Source of the DNA: PHBD01 sp964578535
GTDB taxonomy: Bacteria > Desulfobacterota > Syntrophia > Syntrophales > PHBD01
Direction: 5' to 3'
DNA length: 64,000 bases
Assembly (NCBI GenBank): GCA_964578535.1
Contig: CAZODI010000013.1
Span: 22,772-86,771, forward strand
Shown: in pieces, positions 1 through 9,633 of the stretch
How positions within the stretch are numbered: position 1 is the first letter of the stretch
How the letters are laid out: every line of letters starts with the position of its first letter
Notes under the pieces: generated by a model
The model's database searches: none
Told to the model about the DNA's origin: nothing
Seen by the model: only the letters and a program-made list of their open reading frames with translations
Made by a program: the position numbers and the translations under genes

Positions 1-209
1 GGTTCAACGCCGCCAACGAAAAATTCGAGGACATGATCCAGGCCGGCGTTATCGATCCCACCAAGGTCACCCGTTTCGCCCTCCAGAATGCCGCGTCCGT
101 GGCGTCCCTGATGCTGACAACCCAGTGCATGATCGCGGACAAGCCGGAAGAGAAGGGCGCGGGAATGCCCCCCATGCCCGGCGGAGGATATCCCGGCATG
201 GGCATGTAA
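1..209 (+). CDS. groEL: Chaperonin GroEL, C-terminal end (partial)
   Basis: This is the last 68 residues of the 60-kDa chaperonin; the start lies left of the window and the reading frame begins at base 3. The segment carries the conserved GroEL equatorial-domain tail, with 'IDPTKVTRFALQNAASVAS' and 'LMLTT', followed by the flexible Gly/Met-rich tail ending GGGYPGMGM that projects into the folding cavity. It folds cytosolic proteins with GroES and ATP. A strong terminator follows 31 bases after the stop, so groEL ends its own transcription unit and does not read into ileS. Confidence 0.97.
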   Translation, partial: FNAANEKFEDMIQAGVIDPTKVTRFALQNAASVASLMLTTQCMIADKPEEKGAGMPPMPGGGYPGMGM

Positions 210-240
210 GAAATCTGCAGCAACCGAAACGTTCTCTCTG

Positions 241-282
241 AAGGGCTCCCGGCCGACCGCCGGGGGCCCTTTCTTATTCTTG
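241..282 (+). terminator. Rho-independent terminator after groEL
   Basis: Bases 241-253 pair with 259-271 (13 bp with one G-T pair, loop CGACC). The 3' arm is followed by a T-rich run TTTCTTATTCTT. It sits between groEL and ileS on the same strand. Confidence 0.85.
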
Positions 283-344
283 AAAATCCATACCTTTCTG
301 TGGTAGGCGTCATCGGACATAAAACCCTGAAACAGGAGCGGATG

Positions 345-3137
345 ATGGACTACAAGGGCAGCCTGAACCTACCGAAGACGGATTTCCCGATGAAAGCCAA
401 CCTGGCGCAGCGGGAACCTGAAATGCTGCGCGCCTGGGACGAAGCGGATATCTACGGCAAAATCCGCGATGTCTCCAAGGGGCGGCCGGCATACATCCTC
501 CACGACGGGCCTCCCTATGCGAACGGGAACATCCATCTTGGAACCGCGCTCAACAAGATCATCAAGGACATGGTCATCAAGTCCAGGAACATGGCGGGAT
601 TCGACAGCATTTACGTACCCGGATGGGACTGTCACGGTCTGCCCATCGAACACCAGGTCGACAAGGAACTGGGTGAAAAGCGATACGACATGTCCCAGGC
701 GGACAAGCGGAGATTCTGCCGGGCCTATGCGGAAAAGTTCGTGGACATCCAGCGGCAGCAGTTCAAGCGGCTGGGGGTCTTCGGCGACTGGCCGAATCCC
801 TACCTGACCATGACCTATGACTACGAAGCCATAACGGTTGCCGAATTCGGGAAGCTCTGGCTGGGCGGAAGCGTCTACAAGGGGAAGAAACCGGTTTACT
901 GGTGCGCTTCCTGCAAAACGGCACTTGCCGAGGCGGAAGTGGAGTACGGCGACCATACGACGCCCTCCATCTATGTAAAGTTCCCCATGATTTCCGACAT
1001 CGGCGCGGTTCGGCCCGCCCTGAAGGGCGAGAAGGTGAATGTCGTCATCTGGACGACCACCCCCTGGACGATTCCCGCCAACCTGGCCATCGCCTTTCAC
1101 GAAGAGTTCCTCTACGTTGCGGTCAAGATCGAGGATGAGGTCCTGATCCTGGCCAAAGACCTCCTGGACTACTGCCTGGACGCCTTCGGCTGGAAGGGGA
1201 AGCCCTATGAGATCCTGGACGAGTTTCCCGGCCGGGAAATGGAAGGGCTCAAGTGCCGGCATCCTCTCATCGATCGCGAAAGCCTTCTCATCCTCGCCCC
1301 GTTCGTAACCCTGGAAGCGGGGACCGGATGCGTCCACATCGCCCCGGGACACGGCCAGGAAGACTATGAGATCGGAATGGAATACGGGCTGGACAACTAC
1401 GCCCCCGTGGACGAGGACGGCAAGTTCACCCCCGACGTGGCAGACTTTGCAGGCCAGTTCGTCTTCGACGCCAACGGCCCGGTCAACGAGAAGCTGCGGG
1501 AGAAAGGCGCCCTCCTTGGCCTGGTGGACATCGAGCATTCCTATCCCCACTGCTGGCGCTGCAAGCAACCCATCATCTTCCGGTCCACGGAGCAGTGGTT
1601 CATCTCCATGGAGCGCAACGACCTGCGGAAGAAAACCCTGGAAGCCATCGACACGGTGCGCTGGATCCCCTCCTGGGGACGGGACCGGATCTACGGCATG
1701 GTCGAGAACCGCCCGGACTGGTGCATCTCCCGCCAGCGACTGTGGGGAGTGCCGATCACGATTTTCTACTGCACGGCGTGCCAGAACGAATTCCTGACGA
1801 AGGAGATGCTGGATTACGTCGTCTCCCTTGTCCGCCAATACGGGGCAGACGTCTGGTACGAACGGGAGGCAAAGGATCTGATGCCGTCCGGGACGGTCTG
1901 CCCTCACTGCCAGGGAACCGAATTCCGCAAGGAGACCAACATCCTGGACGTCTGGTTCGACTCCGGAGTCAGCCACGCCGCGGTTCTGGAAACCTGGTCG
2001 AACCTTCACTCACCCGCGGACATGTACCTCGAAGGAAGCGACCAGCACCGCGGCTGGTTCCACTCGTCCCTGCTGGAATCCGTTGGAAGCAGGAACCGGG
2101 CTCCCTACCGGAACGTCCTGACCCATGGATTCGTCGTCGACGGAGAGGGCAAGAAAATGTCCAAGTCCGTCGGCAACGTCGTGGACCCCCAGGACATCAT
2201 CGACAAATACGGCGCCGAAATCCTCCGCCTGTGGGTGGCCGCCGAGGACTACACGGTGGACATCCGGATCTCGGAAGAGATTCTCAAACGCCTCGTCGAG
2301 GCCTACCGGCGTATCCGCAACACGAGCCGGTTCATCCTCGGTAACCTTTACGATTTCGACCGCCGGAAAGATTCGGTCGCTTACGACGACATGGAGGAAA
2401 TGGACCGCTGGGCCCTCCATCGCCTCCAGGAGATCACACAGAGGGTCGTGGACGCATACGAAAACTTCCAGTTCCACGTCGCCTTTTACACCCTGCACAA
2501 CTTCTGTACGGTGGACCTGAGCGCCCTGTACCTGGATGTCCTGAAGGACCGCTTCTACACATCCAAAGCGGCGTCCCGGGAGCGCCGCTCCGCCCAGACG
2601 GCCGTCACGATCATTCTCGACGCCATGGCCCGCCTGCTGGCTCCGATCATGACCTTCACCGCGGAAGAGATCTGGTCCGCCCTGCCGGCCTGGGATGGAA
2701 AGGCCGCCAGCGTCCACCTGACGGATTTCCCAAAGGCCGACCCGGCGTTCCTGAAAGCGGAGCTCGGAGAGCAGTGGAAAGCTCTGATCACCCTGAAGGG
2801 CGAAATCGCCAAGGCCCTGGAGCTGGCCAGAAAAGAAAAAACGATCGGCCACTCCCTCGATGCCCGGGTCCGGATTGCTCCTCCGGAAGGACACCGGTCC
2901 CTCCTGGCGTCGCACCTGGAGGATCTGCGGGCACTCCTGATTGTCTCCCAGATCGAGCTGAGCGAGCGGAGCGCCCTTGAGAACCCTTACGAAAGCCAGG
3001 AAATCGAGGGGCTGGCGGTTGGAGTCGTCCGTGCGACGGGAAACAAATGCCAGCGCTGCTGGAACTACAGCGACACGGTGGGAACGGCCGCCGCTCACCC
3101 CGACCTGTGTGATCGCTGCCTGCGCAACCTGCCGTAG
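345..3137 (+). CDS. ileS: Isoleucyl-tRNA synthetase
   Basis: This cytosolic class I enzyme charges tRNA-Ile. The HIGH-type motif HLGT is at residues 64-67, inside 'GPPYANGNIHLGT', and KMSKS is at 604-608. A C-terminal zinc knuckle (CQRCWNY ... CDRC) closes the protein, as in bacterial IleS. The length of 930 residues is normal. I chose ATG 345 because AGGAG at 334-338 lies 6 bases upstream and the protein then begins MDYKGSLNLP; ATG 342 is an adjacent alternative, and an upstream in-frame GTG at 300 has no such support. lspA follows 60 bases later, a common pairing. Confidence 0.97.
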   Translation: MDYKGSLNLPKTDFPMKANLAQREPEMLRAWDEADIYGKIRDVSKGRPAYILHDGPPYANGNIHLGTALNKIIKDMVIKSRNMAGFDSIYVPGWDCHGLPIEHQVDKELGEKRYDMSQADKRRFCRAYAEKFVDIQRQQFKRLGVFGDWPNPYLTMTYDYEAITVAEFGKLWLGGSVYKGKKPVYWCASCKTALAEAEVEYGDHTTPSIYVKFPMISDIGAVRPALKGEKVNVVIWTTTPWTIPANLAIAFHEEFLYVAVKIEDEVLILAKDLLDYCLDAFGWKGKPYEILDEFPGREMEGLKCRHPLIDRESLLILAPFVTLEAGTGCVHIAPGHGQEDYEIGMEYGLDNYAPVDEDGKFTPDVADFAGQFVFDANGPVNEKLREKGALLGLVDIEHSYPHCWRCKQPIIFRSTEQWFISMERNDLRKKTLEAIDTVRWIPSWGRDRIYGMVENRPDWCISRQRLWGVPITIFYCTACQNEFLTKEMLDYVVSLVRQYGADVWYEREAKDLMPSGTVCPHCQGTEFRKETNILDVWFDSGVSHAAVLETWSNLHSPADMYLEGSDQHRGWFHSSLLESVGSRNRAPYRNVLTHGFVVDGEGKKMSKSVGNVVDPQDIIDKYGAEILRLWVAAEDYTVDIRISEEILKRLVEAYRRIRNTSRFILGNLYDFDRRKDSVAYDDMEEMDRWALHRLQEITQRVVDAYENFQFHVAFYTLHNFCTVDLSALYLDVLKDRFYTSKAASRERRSAQTAVTIILDAMARLLAPIMTFTAEEIWSALPAWDGKAASVHLTDFPKADPAFLKAELGEQWKALITLKGEIAKALELARKEKTIGHSLDARVRIAPPEGHRSLLASHLEDLRALLIVSQIELSERSALENPYESQEIEGLAVGVVRATGNKCQRCWNYSDTVGTAAAHPDLCDRCLRNLP

Positions 3138-3197
3138 AAACGGGACGGTCTCTCAAGGGATCCGGGAACGATTCCCCGCAGGCCGAAGGCAACGGAC

Positions 3198-3701
3198 ATG
3201 ACGACTCTAAGGAAACAGGCGCCCCTTCTGGCGATCGTGATTCTGGTGGTACTGGCCGACCAGGTCACCAAGGCGTGGGTGACCACCACCATGAACCTTC
3301 ATGAGTCCATCCAGGTCATTCCGGGCCTGTTCAGCATCACCTACGTTCGCAACCCCGGGGCGGCCTTCGGTTTCCTGGCCGGGGCGTCACCGCTGGTCCG
3401 TCTCTCCTTCTTCATCGCGGTGACCCTCCTCGCCATCGGCCTGATCGTGTACTCCCTCTTCAAGGACCGATTCATCCAGGCATCCTGGAGAATTCCCCTG
3501 GTCCTCATCCTGTCCGGGGCACTGGGCAATCTGGCCGACCGGGTCCGCTTCGGGGAGGTTGTCGACTTCCTGGATTTCTACATCGGATCGGCACACTGGC
3601 CCGCATTCAATGTTGCCGATTCCGCCATTACGGTGGGAGCCGTCCTGCTCACGATCCTTGCCTTCCGGGGTGAAAAGGACGTCATCGAGACCGGTTCCTG
3701 A
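3198..3701 (+). CDS. lspA: Lipoprotein signal peptidase (signal peptidase II)
   Basis: This inner-membrane aspartyl protease removes signal peptides from diacylglyceryl-modified prolipoproteins. The 167-residue protein has four hydrophobic segments. The two family motifs are present: 'GNLADRVRFGEVVDF', with catalytic Asp123, and 'FNVADSAI', with catalytic Asp141. It sits just downstream of ileS and is probably co-transcribed with it. Confidence 0.96.
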   Translation: MTTLRKQAPLLAIVILVVLADQVTKAWVTTTMNLHESIQVIPGLFSITYVRNPGAAFGFLAGASPLVRLSFFIAVTLLAIGLIVYSLFKDRFIQASWRIPLVLILSGALGNLADRVRFGEVVDFLDFYIGSAHWPAFNVADSAITVGAVLLTILAFRGEKDVIETGS

Positions 3702-3722
3702 TTCCCGAAGGGATCGACAACC

Positions 3723-5087
3723 ATGTCCTTCAGGCCGGCACTGTTCCTCTCCAGGCTCCTGTCTTCGGCAAGGCTGTTCATCCTGAGCTTTGCGCTTCTG
3801 ATCCTGATTGGCGCACTGTTTCTGTGGCACCCCGTCTGCGCCGCGAAGACCCCTCTCTCCTTCATCGATGCCCTGTTCATGTCGGCTTCCGCAGTCTGTG
3901 TCACGGGGCTGGCCACCATCGACATCGGCCGGGATCTCTCCCTGACCGGCCAGATCGTGACGCTGGTCCTGTTTCAGCTCGGCGGGCTGGGCATCATCAC
4001 GTTTTCCACCGTTCTTCTCGGAATCGTGGGCCTGGGAGTCCCCTTCAAGGGGAGGGAAATCATCCAGTCCACCTTTCTCCATACGCCCCGCCGTGATTTC
4101 CTGATGATTGCGAAGTGGGTCCTTCTGTACACCCTCGTGATCGAGAGCACCGGAACGGTGCTGCTGTTTCTCCGCTTCATCCGGGAACAGCCCGCCGGGC
4201 AGGCGGCCTACTCGGCGATCTACCACGCCGTATCGGCTTTCAACAACTGCGGCTACACCCTGTTCACGGACAGCCTTGTCCGGTACCAGGGGGACTGGCT
4301 GGTGAATGCCACCGTCATTGCCCTTATCATCCTGGGCGGGATCGGATTCATCGTCCAGTACGAAATCTTCTCGAAATTCCGGGGGCGGCAGCAGCGCCTG
4401 TCGGTGCACACCCGGATTGTCCTGTTGACGACCTCCATCCTGATCGCCGCCGGGACCCTGTTTTTCTACCTCTTCGAATTCAGCCACGTCCTGAAGGGCA
4501 TGCCGGCGGATGAGCAGTTCCTGGTCGCCGTTTTCCAATCCGTGACGACCCGGACGGCGGGATTCAACACAGTGGATATCGGACAGCTGACCAATGGAAC
4601 GATTCTCGTCATGATGATCCTGATGTTCATCGGTGCCTCCCCGGGATCGACCGGTGGAGGGGTCAAGACCACCAGTTTCGCCCTCTTGATGCTCATGATC
4701 TGGAACCGGATGAAGGGGTTCGATACGGTCAGCATCTACAACCGGACCATGCCGGCGGAGATCCTGACCAAGACGATCCTGATCATTTTCGCTTCGGCTT
4801 TCTCCGTCTGCCTCATTACCTCGTTTCTCCTGCTGGTGGGATCCAATCCGGGACAGGACCCCGCCCTGACCCGCCATTTCTTCGTCGAATACAGTTTTGA
4901 AACCGTCTCCGCATTCGGGACCGTGGGGCTGTCCATGGGCATCACGCCGAAGCTGAGCGACCTGCAGAAACTGGCCATTGTGCTCATGATGTTTGCCGGC
5001 CGGCTGGGGCCCCTCACCCTGGCCTTCTCCTGGAGCCGGACGAAACGGGGAGTGACCTATGCGGAAGAATCCGTCATGGTTGGATAA
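3723..5087 (+). CDS. ktrB: KtrB/TrkH-family potassium channel subunit
   Basis: This is the 454-residue membrane subunit of a Ktr/Trk potassium uptake system. Four pore repeats can be seen, with filter-like segments around 'CVTGLAT', 'AFNNCGYTL', 'TRTAGFNT' and 'SAFGTVGLS'. Two of these have the Thr-Val-Gly/Thr-Ala-Gly forms usual in KtrB. Other hydrophobic stretches match the M1-P-M2 pattern repeated four times. The length fits KtrB better than TrkH. A GAAGGGA ribosome-binding site precedes the ATG, and the regulatory subunit follows after 12 bases. Confidence 0.92.
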   Translation: MSFRPALFLSRLLSSARLFILSFALLILIGALFLWHPVCAAKTPLSFIDALFMSASAVCVTGLATIDIGRDLSLTGQIVTLVLFQLGGLGIITFSTVLLGIVGLGVPFKGREIIQSTFLHTPRRDFLMIAKWVLLYTLVIESTGTVLLFLRFIREQPAGQAAYSAIYHAVSAFNNCGYTLFTDSLVRYQGDWLVNATVIALIILGGIGFIVQYEIFSKFRGRQQRLSVHTRIVLLTTSILIAAGTLFFYLFEFSHVLKGMPADEQFLVAVFQSVTTRTAGFNTVDIGQLTNGTILVMMILMFIGASPGSTGGGVKTTSFALLMLMIWNRMKGFDTVSIYNRTMPAEILTKTILIIFASAFSVCLITSFLLLVGSNPGQDPALTRHFFVEYSFETVSAFGTVGLSMGITPKLSDLQKLAIVLMMFAGRLGPLTLAFSWSRTKRGVTYAEESVMVG

Positions 5088-5099
5088 GGAGGTATCTCG

Positions 5100-5747
5100 A
5101 TGAAACGGGTCATCGTGATCGGGCTGGGCATTTTCGGCTTCAACATCGCGAAGGAGCTCTTCGAGAACGGCTTTGAGGTCATCGCCGTCGACAAGAACAA
5201 GGACGCCGTGCAGCGGATCCGCGACTATGCCACGAAAGCCGTGCTCGCCGACGGGACGGACCGGGATATCATGGACATGATCGGGATCCAGGAAGACGAT
5301 CTGGTGATCGTCTCCTTCGGAGAAGACCTGGCCGCCAGCACGCTCATCACGCTGCACCTGAAGCAGCTGGGTGTGAAGACCATCATCACCAAGGCCGTCA
5401 GCGAGGACCACAAGCTGATCCTGGAACGCGTGGGCGCCACCGAGGCGATCATCCCGGAAAAGGTCATGGCCGCCAAGCTGGCCAGAAGTCTCCGGTACCC
5501 GAACGTCCTGGATTACATTCCCCTTTCGGACGATTACATGATCTCCGAGATCGCCCCCCCGTCCGGGTTTCTCGGAAAATCCATCGGCGAACTGCAGCTC
5601 CGCGGCCGGTACAACATCGAGGTCATCGCGGTGCGGGACGTCCTCACGGACCGGATTTCCATGGTCCCCACCGCCGGTTACGTGCTCAAGGACGGCGAGG
5701 CCCTGGTCGTCGTCGGAAGGGACAGGGATATCGAGAAGATCAAGTGA
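5100..5747 (+). CDS. ktrA: KtrA/TrkA-type nucleotide-binding regulatory subunit
   Basis: This cytoplasmic ring protein gates KtrB in response to bound nucleotide. Residues 1-130 form an RCK-N Rossmann domain, with glycine motif GLGIFG at 8-13 and the acidic strand end VIAVDKN near residue 31. Residues ~135-215 form an RCK-C domain ('GKSIGELQLRGRYNIEVIAV'). The length, 215 residues, is typical of KtrA, against about 450 for the doubled TrkA. An ideal AAGGAGGT precedes the ATG. It is operonic with ktrB and converges on the next gene with only 16 bases between stops. Confidence 0.93.
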   Translation: MKRVIVIGLGIFGFNIAKELFENGFEVIAVDKNKDAVQRIRDYATKAVLADGTDRDIMDMIGIQEDDLVIVSFGEDLAASTLITLHLKQLGVKTIITKAVSEDHKLILERVGATEAIIPEKVMAAKLARSLRYPNVLDYIPLSDDYMISEIAPPSGFLGKSIGELQLRGRYNIEVIAVRDVLTDRISMVPTAGYVLKDGEALVVVGRDRDIEKIK

Positions 5748-5763
5748 GCCGGAACAACCGGCG

Positions 5764-7884
5764 TTATGGCGCCGCCTTTCCCGGTTTTTCGATCCCGTCC
5801 AGGATAATCGTGGCATCCACGGCACAAAGGCCTTCCCGCGTAACAAGGAGCGGATTGATATCGATCTCCCGGATCCGCGAAACCGCCAGCCCGAGGTCTC
5901 CCAGGGCAATCAGCACCCTGGCCAGATGCTCCCGGTCGACCGACGGAGCGCCGCGATAGCCGTTCAGAAGTGCCTGTCCCCGGATGCGCCCGATGAGCCC
6001 GAGCGCCTCGTCCATACCCAGCGGAGCCACGGCGAAGGCGGTGTCCCGGAGGACCTCCGTCAGCGTTCCGCCGAGGCCGAACAGGACGCAGGGGCCGAAC
6101 TGGGGATCCCGGACCAGTCCCGCGATGAGTTCCCCTTCCCCCCGCACCTGCCGCTGGACCAGGACCTCCCCGGCATCCGTCAGACCGTTCCGGATCGCGC
6201 CGTATGCCTCACGGAGTCCGTGGGCATCCCGGATGTTCAGGCGCACCAGACCGGCCTCGCTCTTGTGCACCAGGCCGGGCTGCAGGCCTTTGAGCACCAC
6301 GGGATAACCGATCCGTTCCGCTTCCTTCAGGCATTCCTCCTCGCTTGCGACCCGCGTCTCTTCCACGGTTGGAATTCCCCGGGAACGGAGAATCCGTTTG
6401 GACACCTCCTCATCCAGGGTTCCCCGGGCGTCCCGAATCAATGTCTCGATTTCCAGTGCGATCCGTCCCGGTGACGGCAGCGGATGCTTCGGTACTATCG
6501 TTTCCCCGGCGGGCCGCCTCCTCAGGACGGCTTCGAGGCATTCCACGGCGCGATACAGCTCCTGAAACGCCAGCACGCCGAAGGAGCGGGCCTGCTGCTG
6601 AAACTCAGAGACCTTGTCGCGCGTTCCCAGGAGCCATAGAAAGACGGGTTTCCCGGCCTTCCGCGACTGGGCGGCCAAGTCTTCCAGGTCCATGGTGATG
6701 CGGAAGTTGCCGACAAAAGCCAGGAGCAGGACGCCGTCCACCCCCGGATCCGCCAGGATGGACCGCAGGGCCGTGCCGTAGACATCCACGCCGGTCCCCA
6801 TGTTTTTTTCCATGGCGGGCCAGACGTCCACCGGGTTGGCGACGGGCATCCAGGAAGGGAAAAGCTCCTGCACGGCGGCGGTGGTCTCTTCGGACAGGTC
6901 GGCCACCTCCAGCCCCACGTCCTCGAAGAAATCCGCCGCCATGATCCCCGCCCCGCCGCTGAAGGTGAGAACGGCGATCCTCCCCTTCCCGGAAGCCGCC
7001 GGCGGAGCGGCGGCCAGGGACCGGCAGAGATCCATCCACTGCTTGAAGTCTCTTGCCTCGGTAACCCCTTCCTGGGCCAGGGCACCGGCGATGACGGCAT
7101 GGTTTCCCGCCAGGGAGGCGGTATGGCTCATGGCGGCCTTCGCGCCCCGGCTGCTCCTCCCGCCCTTCAGCACGACAACCGGCTTGGGGCATGAGCGGCA
7201 AAGCTCCAGAAACCGGCGGCCGTCCCGGAAGGATTCCAGGTACAGGCCGATCACCCTCGTGTCCGGATCCCCCACCAGGTACTCCAGCAGGTCGTTTTCG
7301 TCCACGTCGGCCTTGTTTCCGATGGAGCATGCCTTGCTGATGCCCATCACCCCGTGGGTCATGAGGTCCACCAGGAATCCCGCCGAGAGGAGGCCGCTCT
7401 GAACGACCAGGGACACGTCTCCCGGAACCAGGCCCCGGAGGAGGGCATTGGGATCCATGAACGAAAAGACATGGCTGCGGACGGCGTCGACAAGGCCCAT
7501 GCAGTTGGGGCCCCAGATCCGGAGCCCCAGTTCCCGTCCCCTGGCGACCATCCGGTCCTGTAGTTTCCGGCCTTCCGGGCCTGTCTCCGCGAACCCCCCG
7601 GACTCGACGATCACACCCCGGATCCCCGTGCCGGCACACTCGTCCAGGGCCGTGAGAACCTGCGGGGCCGGAACGAACAGGATCGCCAGGTCCGCGGAAC
7701 CGGGCACCTCCCGAAGGGAAGGGACACAGGGGATCCCCTCGATTTCAGAGTACTTCGGGTTAACCGGGCAGATCACTCCCCGATAACCCGTAATCAGGTT
7801 CTTCAGGATGGCGTTTCCTCCCTTCGAGGGGTTCGGGGTGGCCCCGACAACGGCGATCCCCCGGGGTTCGAAAAAGAATTTCAT
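5764..7884 (-). CDS. ADP-forming acyl-CoA (acetate-CoA) synthetase, fused alpha/beta
   Basis: This cytosolic enzyme converts an acyl-CoA, ADP and phosphate to acid, CoA and ATP. The 706 residues hold a CoA-binding Rossmann domain (~1-130, starting 'EPRGIAVVGATPNPSKGGN'), two succinyl-CoA-synthetase-like domains (~150-440) with 'AMSHTASLAG', whose His254 matches the phosphorylated histidine of the family, and a C-terminal ATP-grasp domain (~480-706). Start ATG 7884 has GGGAGGA upstream; an in-frame extension to 7956 lacks one. Substrate specificity cannot be read from sequence; protein acetyltransferases share the fold but add a GNAT domain, absent here. Confidence 0.88.
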   Translation of the reverse strand: MKFFFEPRGIAVVGATPNPSKGGNAILKNLITGYRGVICPVNPKYSEIEGIPCVPSLREVPGSADLAILFVPAPQVLTALDECAGTGIRGVIVESGGFAETGPEGRKLQDRMVARGRELGLRIWGPNCMGLVDAVRSHVFSFMDPNALLRGLVPGDVSLVVQSGLLSAGFLVDLMTHGVMGISKACSIGNKADVDENDLLEYLVGDPDTRVIGLYLESFRDGRRFLELCRSCPKPVVVLKGGRSSRGAKAAMSHTASLAGNHAVIAGALAQEGVTEARDFKQWMDLCRSLAAAPPAASGKGRIAVLTFSGGAGIMAADFFEDVGLEVADLSEETTAAVQELFPSWMPVANPVDVWPAMEKNMGTGVDVYGTALRSILADPGVDGVLLLAFVGNFRITMDLEDLAAQSRKAGKPVFLWLLGTRDKVSEFQQQARSFGVLAFQELYRAVECLEAVLRRRPAGETIVPKHPLPSPGRIALEIETLIRDARGTLDEEVSKRILRSRGIPTVEETRVASEEECLKEAERIGYPVVLKGLQPGLVHKSEAGLVRLNIRDAHGLREAYGAIRNGLTDAGEVLVQRQVRGEGELIAGLVRDPQFGPCVLFGLGGTLTEVLRDTAFAVAPLGMDEALGLIGRIRGQALLNGYRGAPSVDREHLARVLIALGDLGLAVSRIREIDINPLLVTREGLCAVDATIILDGIEKPGKAAP

Positions 7885-8213
7885 ACGATTCCTCCCGTTG
7901 AATGAATGAGCGACGTGTATCCGTATTACAAAACGGGAATGAATGGAAGTCTGCATAAGGTTGGATCATCGCAGGCTTCGATTGGACAGCCGGAGGTTTC
8001 CTGTGCTATGAGAATCAGGAATTGCGTTCTGCAATTTCTTCTTTCGAGAGTCGCCCAGGAACAATAAGTCTTCAGGATTCAAGCACAATCGGGAAGGAGG
8101 TGAAGAAGCCAGAGATCTTGCATGGAGCCAGCTGACCGACACAAGGGGGAAACGTCCACTCAATCAATGTCGACCAATCCATTCACCATCGGAACGGATT
8201 AAGGAGGGATCGC
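7885..8213. promoter_or_regulatory. Divergent intergenic region with a 17-base inverted repeat
   Basis: This is 329 bases between the divergently transcribed acyl-CoA synthetase and CoA-transferase. I see no gene in it. It must hold the promoters of both. A perfect inverted repeat, AATTGC-GTTCT-GCAATT, lies at 8020-8036 and is operator-sized. AAGGAGGGA at the right end is the ribosome-binding site of the CoA-transferase. I could not identify a clean -35/-10 pair or a sigma-54 box. Confidence 0.5.
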
Positions 8214-9545
8214 ATGAGCTGGAAGGATGTTTACAACAGCAGGCTGATGTCGGCACAGGACGCGGCTAAGATCGTTCAATCAGGCGACCGTTTTTGGACC
8301 CCTTTGCTTCTGGGACAACCGTCCATGCTGATCATGGACGCCATCGCAGACCGCAAAGATGAACTCAAGGACGTGGAGTACTGTTTCGCTCTCGTCCTCC
8401 GGCCTTACAAACTCTTCAAACCGGAATACCGGGATGCCTTCAAGCTGGTCTGCGGATTCTACAGCACACCGCATCTCCAGGAGCTTGCCAAAACGGAATG
8501 GTCCAACTTCTGGCCCGCCCAGAGCTCGGATATCTCCGTCAAGAACATGCACCGCCAGCGGACCTATCCCCGCCGCGGAGGCATCGTCCTGCAGGTCACA
8601 CCCCCGGACGAGCACGGCTACGTGAACCTCGGGCTGGATACGTTCTACACCGAGCAGATCATGGATCAGTCCGACTGGATCATCGCCGAGGTGAACGAGA
8701 ACATGCCCCGGACCTACGGGCAGACGAACTTCCACGTCTCCCGCTTCACCGCCTTTGTCGAAAATCCCAATCCCATCATCGCCGTGCCCACCCCGCCGCC
8801 CTCGGATGTGGAAATCAAGATGGCGGAAAACGTCGTGAAGCTCCTTCGGGACCGGGACTGCATCCAGGTGGGCATCGGCGCCGTTCCGGCCATGATCAGC
8901 AAGCTCCTGGAGCACTCGGGACTCAAGGACATGGGCATCCACACGGAGATGGCCCCGGCGGGAACCCACAAACTGGTCGAGAAGGGGGTTGTCACCTGCA
9001 AGTACAAGAAAGTGAACAACGGCAAGATCATCCTGGCCTTCACCATGGGGGACAAGGAACTCTACGACTTCCTGGCCAACAACCCCATGGTGGAATACCG
9101 TCCGACCCTCTATGCGAACTACATCCCGACCCTCGCCCAGGAGGAGAACGTCGTGGCCATCAACGGCTCCATCGAGGTGGACCTGACAGGGCAGATTGTC
9201 TCCGAGTCCGTCGGGAACCTGATGCGGACAGGAACGGGAGGCCAGCTGGACTTCGTCATCGGGGCCTTCTGGTCGAAGGGCGGCCGGGCCATCAACCTGG
9301 TCCCGTCAACGACCCTGAACGACACAGTATCCAGAATCGTCCCCTACATTTCATGGGGTTCCAGGGTCACGGTGCCCCGTCATTACGCGGGTTATGTCGT
9401 CACGGAATACGGGGTGGCGGATCTGTACGGCCGGACGGAACCGGAGCGGGCGGAGGAGCTGATCAAGATCGCCCACCCGAAATTCCGGGAGGAGTTGGAA
9501 AAGGCCGGACGAGAACGGGGCCTGATCAAGAAGAAATCCTTCTGA
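8214..9545 (+). CDS. Acetyl-CoA hydrolase/4-hydroxybutyrate CoA-transferase family protein
   Basis: This cytosolic enzyme probably moves CoA between acyl-CoA and a carboxylic acid. The 443-residue protein shows the family's glycine loop GIGAVP at 220-225, 'GIHTEM' with Glu245 in the position of the catalytic glutamate that forms the glutamyl-CoA intermediate, and the conserved C-terminal block VVTEYGVADLYGRT at 395-408. Length and motifs fit butyryl/4-hydroxybutyrate-type transferases better than succinyl-CoA:3-ketoacid transferases. AAGGAGGG precedes ATG. It is divergent from the ADP-forming synthetase, which would act on the same kinds of acyl-CoA. The true substrates are unknown. Confidence 0.87.
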   Translation: MSWKDVYNSRLMSAQDAAKIVQSGDRFWTPLLLGQPSMLIMDAIADRKDELKDVEYCFALVLRPYKLFKPEYRDAFKLVCGFYSTPHLQELAKTEWSNFWPAQSSDISVKNMHRQRTYPRRGGIVLQVTPPDEHGYVNLGLDTFYTEQIMDQSDWIIAEVNENMPRTYGQTNFHVSRFTAFVENPNPIIAVPTPPPSDVEIKMAENVVKLLRDRDCIQVGIGAVPAMISKLLEHSGLKDMGIHTEMAPAGTHKLVEKGVVTCKYKKVNNGKIILAFTMGDKELYDFLANNPMVEYRPTLYANYIPTLAQEENVVAINGSIEVDLTGQIVSESVGNLMRTGTGGQLDFVIGAFWSKGGRAINLVPSTTLNDTVSRIVPYISWGSRVTVPRHYAGYVVTEYGVADLYGRTEPERAEELIKIAHPKFREELEKAGRERGLIKKKSF

Positions 9546-9597
9546 GCCGGCATGGGGAATCAACCTCCCTGCCGGCAGGAAAGCAGCGGGAGAATAC

Positions 9598-9632
9598 ACG
9601 GGGGTGGCCGATACGTCTCCCCCGTTTTTTTT
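9598..9632 (+). terminator. Rho-independent terminator after CoA-transferase gene
   Basis: ACGGGGG (9598-9604) pairs with CCCCCGT (9619-9625), followed by eight T. It lies between the convergent CoA-transferase and dctM genes and serves the plus strand. Confidence 0.8.
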
Positions 9633-9633
9633 G

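Noticed and set aside
369..2009. Long open frame of 546 codons antisense to ileS
   Set aside because: It is a shadow of a GC-rich gene. The forward frame is a clear isoleucyl-tRNA synthetase with all motifs; the reverse product has no recognisable domain.
3387..5909. 840-codon open frame antisense to lspA, ktrB and ktrA
   Set aside because: It runs across three well-supported genes and reads as Asp/Gly/Gln-rich low-complexity sequence.
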